In this document: in pieces, positions 24,010 through 35,800 of the stretch | Layout: every line of letters starts with the position of its first letter | Position numbering within the stretch: the first letter of the stretch is position 1 | DNA from: Watersipora subatra | Lineage: Eukaryota > Bryozoa > Gymnolaemata > Cheilostomatida > Watersiporidae | Direction of reading: 5' to 3' | DNA: 64,000 nt | NCBI RefSeq assembly: GCF_963576615.1 | Contig: NC_088711.1 | Span: 35,576,121-35,640,120 of the forward strand | Notes under the pieces: model-generated | What the model was told of the DNA's origin: nothing | The model's input: the letters and a program-made list of their open reading frames with translations, nothing else | Database searches by the model: none | Position numbers and translations under genes: made by a program

Positions 24010-26202
24010 TTACATATACAATAAGTTGTGGTTTAAACATGGTGTTCTGAAGATAGAGACAGTCACAAATACATTGACAATAGCAACGGTCACAAATCTA
24101 TTGACAATAGCAACAGTCACAAATCTATTGACAATAGCAACTGTCACAAATCTATTGACAATAGCAACAGTCATAAATTTATTGACAATAGCAAAAATCA
24201 CAAATCTATTGACAATAGCAACTGTCACAAATCTATTGACAATAGCAACTTTCACAAATCTATTGACAATAGCAACTGTCACAAATCTATTGACAATAGC
24301 AACAGTCACAAATCTATTGACAATAGCAACTGTCACAAATCTATTGACAATAGCAACAGTCACAAATCTATTGACAATAGCAACTGTCACAAATCTATTG
24401 ACAATAGCAACTGTCACAAATCTATTGACAATAGCAACTGTCACAAATGCATTTTTAAATTTAATTCCCCTCTCAAGTTGCGTGGTACATTTGCATTTAA
24501 TGCAACACATAATTTTAGAACGATCTGTGCATAGAACGACGACGCAACGCAGTGTAATGCAAAATAACAACAGCTCACAGGCTATCAATGATCTAACTAT
24601 ACCAAAAAGAACTGTAGGTGTACAGGCTATCACTGCTTTAACTATACCAGAGAGAACTGTGGGTGTACAAGCTACCACTGCTCTAACTATACCAGGGAGA
24701 ACTGTAGCTGTACAGACTGTCACTGCTCTAACTATACCAGAGAGAACTGTAGGTGTACAGGCTATCACTGCTCTAACTTTACCAGGGAGAACTGTAGGTG
24801 TACAGACTGTCACTGCTCTAACTATACCAGAGAGAACTGTAGGTGTATAGGCTATCACTGCTCTAACTTTACCAAGAAGAACTGTAAGTGTACAGGCTAT
24901 CACTGCTCTAACTATACCAGAGAGAACTGTAGGTGTACAGGCTATCACTGTTCTAACAATACCAGTGAGAACTGTAGGTGTACAGGCTATCACTGCTCTA
25001 ACTTTACCAGGGAGAACTGTAGGTGTACAGGCTATCACTGCTCTAACTATACCAGAGAGAACTGTAGGTGTACAGGCTATCACTGCTCTAACTATACCAG
25101 AGAGAACTGTAGGTGTACAGGCTATCACTGCTCTAACTATACCAGAGAGAACTGTAGGTGTATAGGCTATCACTGCTCTAGCTTTACCAAGAACTGTAAG
25201 TGTACAGGCTATCAATGCTCTAACTATACCAGTGAGAACTGTAGGTGTACAGGCTATCACTGCTCTAACTATACCAGAGAGAACTGTAGATGTACAGGCT
25301 ATCACTGCTCTAACTATACTAGAGAGAACTGTAGGTGTACAGGCTATCACTGCTCTAACTATACCAGTGAGAACTGTAGGTGTACAGGCTATCACTGCTC
25401 TAACTATACCAGGGAGAACTGTAGGTGTACAGGCTATCACTGCTCTAACTATACCAGAGAGAACTGTAGGTGTACAGGCTATCACTGCTCTAACTATACC
25501 AGAGAGAACTGTAGGTGTACAGGCTATCACTGCTCTAACTATACCAGAGAGAACTGTAGGTGTATAGGCTATCACTGCTCTAGCTTTACCAAGAACTGTA
25601 AGTGTACAGGCTATCAATGCTCTAACTATACCAGTGAGAACTGTAGGTGTACAGGCTATCACTGCTCTAACTATACCAGAGAGAACTGTAGGTGTACAGG
25701 CTATCACTGCTCTAACTATACTAGAGAGAACTGTAGGTGTACAGGCTATCACTGCTCTAACTATACCAGTGAGAACTGTAGGTGTACAGGCTATCACTGC
25801 TCTAACTATACCAGAGAGAACTGTAGGTATACAGGCTATCACTGCTCTAACTATACCAGGGAGAACTGTAGGTGTACAGGCTATCACTGCTCTAACTATA
25901 CCAGGGAGAACTGTAGGTGTACAGGCTGTCACTGCTCTAACTATACCAGGGAGAACTGTAGATGTACAGGCTATCACTGCTCTAACTATACCAGGGAGAA
26001 CTGTAGGTGCACAGGCTATCACTGCTCTAACTATACCAGAGAGAACTGTAGGTGTACAGGCTATCACTCCTCTAACTACACCAGGGAGAACTGTAGGTGT
26101 ACAGGCTATCACTGCTCTAACTATACCAGAGAGAACTGTAGGTGTACAGGCTGTCACTGCTCTAACTATACCAGAGAGAACTGTAGGTGTACAGGCTATC
26201 AC
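24010..26202 (-). other. 730-codon antisense open frame across two minisatellites
   Basis: One uninterrupted minus-strand frame spans the 45 bp array, the 130 bp spacer and the 27 bp array. It has hydrophobic 15-residue then 9-residue repeats, with no known domain, signal peptide or splice context. I regard it as a by-product of in-frame repeats, but the non-repeat spacer (24450-24575) is also open, so translation cannot be excluded from sequence alone. Confidence 0.3.
24060..24448. repeat. 27 bp minisatellite, about 14 copies
   Basis: The unit is GTCACAAATCTATTGACAAT followed by AGCAACT. It reads VTNLLTIAT on plus and FVTVAIVNR on minus, both open. Few substitutions separate copies, so it is recent. 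Confidence 0.95.
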
Positions 26203-26232
26203 TGCTCTAACTATACCAGGGAGAACTGTATC
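24575..26232. repeat. 45 bp minisatellite, about 37 copies, with 402 bp higher-order repeat
   Basis: The unit codes TVGVQAITALTIPER on plus and a matching 15-mer on minus. A block with the marked variant TATAGGCTATCACTGCTCTA followed by a 3 bp deletion recurs at 25161 and 25563, exactly 402 bp apart (nine units minus 3 bp), showing block duplication. Frames stay open because 45 and 27 are multiples of three. Confidence 0.95.
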
Positions 26233-26770
26233 CGATCACCTAATCCTTAACTCAGACTGGTGATTGAAATGATTACAACACGAAAGCATATGACTGTTTT
26301 AAAGCTAGGTGTACTATTAAATATATCGAAGTGGTGTAGTGTTGTATTTTATTGAGGCGTATTTTCAGCATCCACCGACGAAAGGATGATTTATGTATCC
26401 TATGGTTTTAACTGAATGTCTTGCCGTTTGATAGAAGGCATTTAATGCTTGAAGGAAGGGTAGCATTTCATCGCTGCTATTTCAGGCTAGACTGCATAAA
26501 CAGCAACATAGGATAAACAGCAGCTTGAATAAGATAACATGCTCAAAATAGATAAAACATAAAATTAAAAGGAAAAATAAAGCGATTATTAAATTAAATT
26601 TGTATAAGTTTCAGCGATAGACTACAGTCTAAAATCATTTCTATGACTATTACCATAATAGCAGTGACTTGCCTTAAGAATATGTTTAAAAACATGTTTA
26701 AAAAGGTCCTCAGAAGCTGGAATAGATTGGTTAAAATACAAATAAAACATAAATTGGAGAAACTAATATT

Positions 26771-26895
26771 TTATAACACGACTCTCTTGACATCATCAAC
26801 TGCCGTTGATAAGGCATCGACAAAATCCTCAGGTTTCTTGTGCGGAGTGTATGCAGTAACAACTGCACCAAATTGATCACTCCCTGCACTATAAC
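26771..26895 (-). CDS. CPT2: CPT2 exon 15 (C-terminus)
   Basis: 125 bases, acceptor TTGTAG, stop TAA (26771-26773). It codes [40 protein letters not shown]. It aligns with the CPT2 tail (GYAVHDNWIGCNVSSY...EFLQCVEKALEDM). Confidence 0.92.
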
Positions 26896-29800
26896 CTACA
26901 ACAGAGCACGAGGATACCTTAACTAGATAAACAGATGGTGAATTAACAGTGAAATTCAGCAATTCGTAATTTCATACCTGGAAATTACGACACAATTTGA
27001 ATACAAAAAATGAAATTCAAGTTTTTGTTGTCGTGTACCTTAATGCTGTACTAACATAATTAATTACAGGGATATAAACTGAGCTCATTTTTCAATTTTC
27101 ACAATAGAACATCAAAATGTGCATTCTCACAATAGACCTCCATAAACTAGCCATAAACCACCAAACACGAAGTTTCCAAAAAAACTCTTAGTATCACTTG
27201 GTATTTTATAGAGCTGCCACCGGCAGTATTTTTTGTGAAATTTTTAATGAGACAGATGTCACCTACCAACATCAGTCTGGGTGGCACATGTCACCGGCCA
27301 ACATTAATGGCATGTGGCACATGTCACTTACTAACATTAAGTACATGTAGCACATGTCCCCTACTTCCACCAAGTCCATGTGGCACATGCCACCTGCCAA
27401 CACTAAATCGAGGTGGCACATATCACCTACCAACACCAAGTCCATGTGGCACATGTCACCTGCCAACACCCCAAGTCCATGCGGAACATGTCACCTGCCA
27501 ACACTAAGTCTATGTGGCACGTCACCTACCAACATTAAGTCCATGTGACACATGTCACCTACCAACACCATGTCCATGTGGTACATGTCACTTAACAACA
27601 CCAAGTCCATGAGGCACATGTCACTTACCAACACCAGGTCCATGAGGCACATGTCACTTACCAACACCAAGTCCGTGAGGCACAACTGGTGCAAAGGCTC
27701 CCATAAGTACAGAGGGGCTGTTAAGAGTTGACGTAGACAACGTAATTGTGTTGATTTCTTTGTAGGCGGGGTCAGAAAATAGGGAAATGTTTTGCCCATC
27801 ATTCTCGGCAAAGTGTCTCAATGCATAGAGATGTCTGTCCCAGCCTTGGCCTGAAGGTTAAAACTCCAAAAGTAGATACTCATAATCCAATTGAAAGACC
27901 AACAAGCCATTTCCTCTTTTCATACCCAACCAATCAATAATCTCTTCATAGTACAAGTGACATAATTATGGTAATACATAATAGCGTAAGTACACTCCAT
28001 GTAGTTATGGTTATATAGAATAGAGTAAGTACACTCCATGTAGTTATGGTTATATAGAATAGAGTAAGTACACTCCATGTAGTTATGGTTATATAGAATA
28101 GAGTAAGTACACTCCATGTAGTTATGGTTATATAGAATAGAGTAAGTACACTCCATGTAGTTATGGTTATATACAATAGAGTAAGTACATTCCATGTAGT
28201 TATGGTTATATAGAATAGAGTAAGTACACTCCATGTAGTTATGGTTATATACAATAGAGTAAGTACAATCCATGTAGTTATGGGTATATAGATAGAGTAA
28301 GTACACTGATAACAAATCATGACTCATTTGGCTCATTTAAACTTGTGACACAAAGCGGCCACCGAACAAAGAATACATACGTCATGAAAAATTGCATGCA
28401 TCCAGAAGTTATTAGTAAATAACTCCAATCTTAACGCCATTTTTTGAACATAATAACAAAAAAGAAGAGAACCAATCCTTACCCGTAACAGCGTTTTTGG
28501 TGAGTGCACCATGTGTATTAGAGCACTCCAAGAGGGCTGCCATGATTTCTTCCTTAGTAGCAGATTTATCCATAAGTTCACAAGCTCGGTTCGTCGCCAC
28601 CGTTGCTGGACGGACTGTCTCTGTTCGGCCATGTTTGAAAGCAGATGTGGAGGCGGACTCATATGTGGATGGCGTTTCACTGTAGGCTCTTTTGAAGGCG
28701 AGCTAGAAATAGGAAAGATAAACAACCATAATTCTGACAGAACAAACTCGTCACTTCAGTTGTATAGAGTGGCAGCGCATAGCTTGCTAATGTCTGTCAA
28801 CTGTGAATTTTGAACAAGCAAAAACATGACAGTTTACTATCACAAGTACAATTTACAGTTTATAATAAAAACAGCGCAACCAAGTGTGACAGCAACTAAC
28901 TACAAGAAATGGAACTACAGTAGGCGCTCCTATAATGTATACCTCCTATAACCTAAATTCCACATAACAAAGAATCTATGTAGTTTTTGCTTCATAAATC
29001 GTATAGAATTCCAATGTTGAGACCGTCGTATGTTGAAACCGTCGTATATTGAAACAAATGTTTTTGTAAGATAATATAGCACGTTGTTTAATTCGTTACA
29101 GAGACCAAAAAGATGTATATATCAATTAATTAGCAGATAGGCATCTGGTAAAGTTGTTCCGTTATTGCACCAGTCATTGCTTCAACATGGATACCAGGCA
29201 AACCTCTGCATACAAAGATAATTATTAAATTTATATGTTAACTATGTAATTTGCTTAATTTGTTCTAAAAAAGAAATGTAACAATAAATATTTTGGAGAA
29301 TTTATAATTGAAATTAAAATGCATGTTATATAAAACAATGCAAAATTCTATGTAGAAAAAAGTATGCTGCTGAGGTATGCAATGTATACGGAGATGTTAA
29401 TGAAAACTCTCCTGAAACTAGTGTTAATAGTAATTAAACTATTGCTAACAATGTTGGCGCACTCAACTTTAACCTCTGTTTCACCATAAGCTGTTACATT
29501 GATTTGTCTTCAATTTTTTGGTCTAGAAAAAATGGAACTAAAATGCAAAAATGGCATATCTGACAATGGTCAAAGGGAGACAAACCGATGAGTGAGGGTA
29601 GCATATGACACAAATATAAAATGAACTGTTTAATTAAAAATGAAAATATAAACTATTTGATAAATAGCTCATTTTGAAGTAAAGCTTGACTTAATACTAG
29701 TGATTTATACATAAGAAAACACACAATATTTACTGAATAAAAGCTCCTTAATACAAGCAATGAAAGACGAAAGTGAACAACTTCTGTGACCAAAGGCTAT

Positions 29801-32800
29801 AAATATACCACGATGAGAGCCTAGAAAGCATATAAAAACTCGAGAGTGACCCGCAGTACCTGCAACATGAATTGCATCATAGCGTCTGCTTTAAGGTCAG
29901 TAGACCTCAAATGCCTGCCACTAAAGCTAGTGCATTCAAAGGGAGTGAGTAATAGTTTTCCTGTGGCAGCATCAGTCTGAGCTTTGGCAGCATCTATGTC
30001 AGCTTTGTTGGCATCATTTAGTGTAAAATCTACAATCCAGCCCATAAACAAACGGTAGTCAATCGTTAATGAATGACTGAATCTCAAATACAACAATATG
30101 AATGCTACAACCCATACAGATGATACTCGAAGGCAATAACAAACCTTGCGACCTTGACAAATGTCTTTCTAGCAAGTTTGGGCAGCATTTCAGTAAATTA
30201 ATCACCAAAATATTATGAATGACTAAATTCTTGACCCATAATTAAGATTTGTTTTCTCTGCATTTCTAAATAGTAGCATTGGTGAAAAAGCAGGCAACTC
30301 CCATGCAGTACTCTTTTTTAAATTAGCGTTTTAACAGTTGTTCAATACAGACATGCGATGAGCAGGCCACGAAGTCTCCTAATGAAACATAAGAAATAAA
30401 ATATGTGAAAAACTGAAAAATATGTGAAAAAATTACTACGGAAACTTAAAGCCATGAGGAAACAATGATTCACATTTAACTTGCTTTTGTTCATTTGCTA
30501 CTAGCAACTGAAGTGCTCAGATTTAAAACTGATTTTAACATCAAGATTTCATACGACTGGACCTTTGTACAGCAAGTGTAAACGTTGCACAGCGAAAGCA
30601 CATACCAGTACTCTCGAAATTACCTTTCAAGAGTACTTAAAAGTACCCCTTTCAAAATATCGAAAAGAGTAAAAATAATAGCATAAATTAGTCCCTAACC
30701 GATCTTGGAGACGGCTGGTGAGCAATTACCGACAGCATCGCTGTCGGTGACATCAGGTTCATTCGCGCAAGACTTTTGAACAGCTTCAAAATAACTGAGA
30801 ACAGCTACTCCATCTCCCCACGAATGCTCGAATGTTACAGAGGCACTGCCCTCGGATGTGACTATCACCGAAAAACTTTTGTCATGCCATCTGTAACACA
30901 TGACATATAATGGTTAGGTTACCTGCAGTTACCTGTCAATATTGTGTCACAGCTTTATTTAGCAACTGAAATTATCGGTTTTGCTAAAAACTATCATTGA
31001 TAGAGCTAGAAATTGACTAATTGTTGTCCCAGAGGTACTACGTGTTCTTGTCAAATATGTCATTGTTAAATGTCACTATTGTTAATACTAATATTTCATC
31101 TTTCACGCAACCCTTACAACATATCATTTATGTATAAGTTTATTATGATAATTATATTTCCAAATCTTTACAATAGTCTTTACTATAATAAGAGCCATAT
31201 CTATCCATTCGTTTTTTCGAAGACCCGCTAAAAGCATTTAAAAAATATTTAACCCACATGGGATTTGAGCCCAGATATTCCAGTTCCTAGTCAAGCGCAC
31301 TACCATCTGCGACACTTGGTGACCATCCCACATCTAAGAATAATTGTAAAGATCTTTATTACACATGACGATCTCTCACAGCGCACTAGACTGCCTGCTG
31401 TTACTAGTCTAAATAAAATGAATCATTACGAAGGCAAGAAATTTAAAGAACGAGGGTTTTGGTTGACACTTGAGAAAACCTTTGCTGATCCTTTTCTACT
31501 CATTCATAGAGAGTTATTTGGTACTGACAACTGCATTTAAAATTTTCTTAGATACAACCACACTTCTAAATAGGAAGTTAATTCGTTTTAAAAATCTGCT
31601 TCATACACTATCATTCTCATCGCTCTAACATATGCGTAGTCTGTATCCTTTTCACAATCGCACACGCTAAATGTGCACTTTTTATTATTAATTAATATTA
31701 CATTTTGCATTTATTTTTTGAAATTTTTTGAAAGCTAATTTTTTGCTACTATTACCTAATTTTTTAATTTGTAATTTTCAAATATGCCGTTTCAATTTTA
31801 AATGTGACATTACACTCCTATTTCCAATTTCTCTTAAGGTCTGATTGCTAAATCTGTAAAAGTTGAATACTTTTCACGTGGACAATTGTATGCCGATGAC
31901 AAAGTTGAAGCTTGGTTTAGTAAAATATGTACCCAAACTTACCTTGAAGCATGTGTTTAGTAAGCTAAATTAATGTAAATTAAATTCAACGTTTCTGTTA
32001 CATGTCTGCCTCGAAGGTAAGAACTCCCTATGGAATGTACTGCAAGTAGTACATTGTAATGCTACATTTTATTGCAGATCTCAACCACTAAATACACTAA
32101 AGTTACTGTGGGTAACCATAATTAAGGTTGACACATTATTTGGTTACTAACATTTAAAATGTACAGTACATATATGAAATTTTGATGATTTTTTATCAGT
32201 GGGTGTTTGCATTAGATAATTATTATGAGTTTTTATACCACTCTATACGAAATTTTCGACTTACGATGCCAACATTGAAACAAATAAAAGTCATATAATT
32301 GTATACCAAATCATTTTTCATTGCAATCAAAGCAAAACAGACTTTATTTAGCCATTACTTGCTAATTATTTCAAATTTACATTTAAACACCTTTACGGTT
32401 GTTTCACTTTTTCTCTTAAATTATTTCAGCTACACAAAACACTTTTTTATGATATGAAATTTAAAAGTTACAGTTGTTTGAGAAAGTTTGAAAACCTTAA
32501 GTTGTTTTATTTTCTTCTCTTAATTTATTTCAGCTACACAAAACACTTTTCTCATTATATGTAGTTTGAAAGTTAAAATGCCAGCTGTTGTTATATGTTA
32601 AACATTATTTTCTTGTGCAAAGACTATTTTACTACCCAAGCAATGCCGGGCATTCAACCAACCATTACTATAATAAGAACCGTGTCTGTCTGTCCGTCTG
32701 AAGACAGGATTGGAGGTTAGTATAAAAGATTGCATTGAACAGTACTCGAAACCATGATATTCAGCTTCATAGACCGATAAACTAACACCTACAGCAACTG

Positions 32801-35800
32801 ACTACCATCAGGCATCCCAGAATAACTTTTACTATAATAAGAGCCGTGTCTGTCTGTTTGAAGCCACCGTTGGAAAAAATATTGCATCATACGGGATTTG
32901 AACTGACAGCATTCAGCTTGGTAGACCGACACTCCAAAATCTGCATGGATATTACACCAGATGATCTCTCACGGCACTAGTTAAATACACTAGTAGTAGT
33001 GCTAGTTAAATACACTAGTAGTAGTGCTAGTTAAATACACTAGTAGTAGTGCTATTTAAATACACTAGTAGTAGTGCTAGTCAAATACACTAGTAGTAGT
33101 GCTAGTTAAATACACTAGTAGTAGTGCTAGTTAAATACACTAGTAGTAGTGCTATTTAAATACACTAGTAGTAGTGCTAGTCAAATACACTAGTAGTAGT
33201 GTTAGTTAAATACACTAGTAGTAGTGCTAGTTAAATACACTAGTAGTAGTGCTAGTTAAATACACTAGTAGTAGTGCTATTCAAATACACTAGTAGTAGT
33301 GCTAGTTAAATACACTAGTAGTAGTGCTAGTTAAATACACTAGTAGTAGTGCTAGTTAAATACACTAGTAGTAGTGCTAGTCAAATACACTAGTAGTAGT
33401 GCTAGTTAAATACACTAGTAGTAGTGCTAGTTAGATATCATATTAAGCTGCATTATATAAAACTAGCAGCCGAATGTCTGGCGTTGCATGGGTATTTACC
33501 TACATGTATGTACTGAAGAATTAAAACTTGACCTATATCTACCATATGATTACAAAGGTAAGCAGAACTATTATACCGGAATACCAGTTTATAAAGATTA
33601 AACTACCTACAAACATGTTTATAAATTTCCCTACAGCATTACTGTAGCAACACCGAGATGCAACACCACTACGCTGTTCATATTTCCATAGAGTGCTGCA
33701 GTAGAGCGATGGTTGAGTCAAGGTTGTATCTTTAAGAGGTACCTACGGGTGTACTGTATGAGCTAGTAGGTATACTTTGGGTATCTAGCAAGTGTGCTGT
33801 GTGTAGCTAGCAGGAGTACTGTATGTACACCTGCTAGTGTGCTGTGTGTAGCTAGCAGGAGTACTGTATGTACACCTGCTAGTGTGCTGTGTGTAGCTAG
33901 CAGGAGTACTGTATGTACACCTGCTAGTGTGCTGTGTGTAGCTAGCAGGAGTACTGTATGTACACCTGCTAGTGTGCTGTGTGTAGCTAGCAGGAGTACT
34001 GTATGTACACCTGCTATGGCTAATTTGAGTAAGCTAGTATCCGTATTACTAAACTTACTACCCTGCAGGATGAAATTTTCCACGAAAAATTATTATTTCA
34101 CGAGAATTGTCTTTTCATGCATATTCGCGGACTATACTATTCGCGGATGAACACATTCGCGAATAAATTAATCTATAAAAGCAGCTAGCAATAGAGTAAA
34201 ACCTTCACGAGTGTTTAGGTTTCTATTTAGCTAGGCAATTCATGTCGATCATGCTAAGCTATAAATCTTTGACTGAGTCCAGAGGTTTTCATGAATATTC
34301 ATCGATTTGGAGGTTTTTGGTGAACCAACAACTTGTGGTAAGTTATGAGTCTTTTCAACCTAAAGAGCTGCAGGTAATGTTTTTGCGATGATGCCGCCGC
34401 GCCGAATTCCAAATAATTTGTGACAACCTTGAATAATTTTGTAAAGAAGTGTGATGCATTGGTAATGGGCTTAACGCAAAGCTCCGGCGATGGTTTTAAA
34501 AGAGTTTGGAACTCAGCTACGTTTACTAACTCTGCCTAGCGGTTAGTTTTTAATTTGAGGTAGTAGTTATTCTCCCTTGTGTTGAAAAGTAAAACAAATT
34601 ATTCGTGGATTTTAATAATTCGCGGAATTGACAGTACGCGAATTATTAAATCCATCGAATAATTTCATCCTGTAGGGTAATAAGAGCCGTGAGGGCAAGC
34701 TTTAGTGGCGTTGCATATAATGCAAAGTCGCTATGCATACTTTGTTGTTTGTTTATGTTTTATAGCTGAAACATAAATTACTATAGCGAACGTTGAGACA
34801 GTATATTTTTCATATCCGGTCAATATGACAGCTACAACAGGAGTGACCAACCCTTTAAATGACACCACAACAAGTATTATCAACAGCTGGCAAGCCAAGC
34901 TAGAAAATCAAAAAAAAGCCACATAAACCAGTAAGCTATAATTACATTACACTAGAAGTAAGCTATGAAAAGCTAGACAAAAAGGACAATAATATTTCAA
35001 CATACTTTAACCCAATATTATGACTCGTATCGCCCAATGAATCCATTGCATCCCGTGTAGCCTAATGGATTAGTTTGTCATCTTGTTAATCTAAGGTTCT
35101 GAGATCAAATCTTCTGTGATACAGATGTTTCATTGCTAGACTTTAATCAGCTATAGCTGGACAGGTCGAACAACAACAAACTTTGAGACATATATAAAGA
35201 CTAGCTGTACTACCCAACATTGCCCGGGTAATAAAAATGTCTTTGAACAGAAAATTTATTTTTATTTAACATATATATATACACAAAATTTACCATCTTA
35301 ACTTTCAAACTTCATATCATGAAAAAATATTTTTGTTCAGTTCAAATGAATTGAGAAAAAAAAACGATTGTAAAGGTTTTCAAACTTCTTGAAACAACTA
35401 CAACTTTTAAATTTCATATCATGAAAAAAGTGTTTTGTTGAAATGAATTAGGAGGAAAAATAAAACTGTATAGGTGTTTAAATATAAATGTGAAATAATT
35501 AGCAGGTAATAGCTAAATATAGTCTTTTTGCTACGATTACAATGAAAAATTACTTGGTCTGCATTATATGATTTTAGTTCGTGTCAGTGTTGGCATCATA
35601 AGGTGAAAATATCGTATAGGCGTATCGAGTGTTATAGAAACCCATAATAATTATGTAATGCAATCACTGCCTGTTGAAAGTCATCATCATTAAAAATAGT
35701 AACAAAACAATATGTTAACCTTAGTAACTATAGTTACCTACAATGACTTTAGTGTATTTTGTGGTTATGATCTGCAAAAGAATGTAACATTACAATGTAC

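Noticed and set aside
24060..28310. CRISPR array
   Set aside because: Repeats are head-to-tail with no unique spacers, and the genome is eukaryotic; these are minisatellites.
28333..28813. Longer frames in other phases across CPT2 exon 13
   Set aside because: Shadows of the true exon 13 frame, which matches the carnitine acyltransferase motif.
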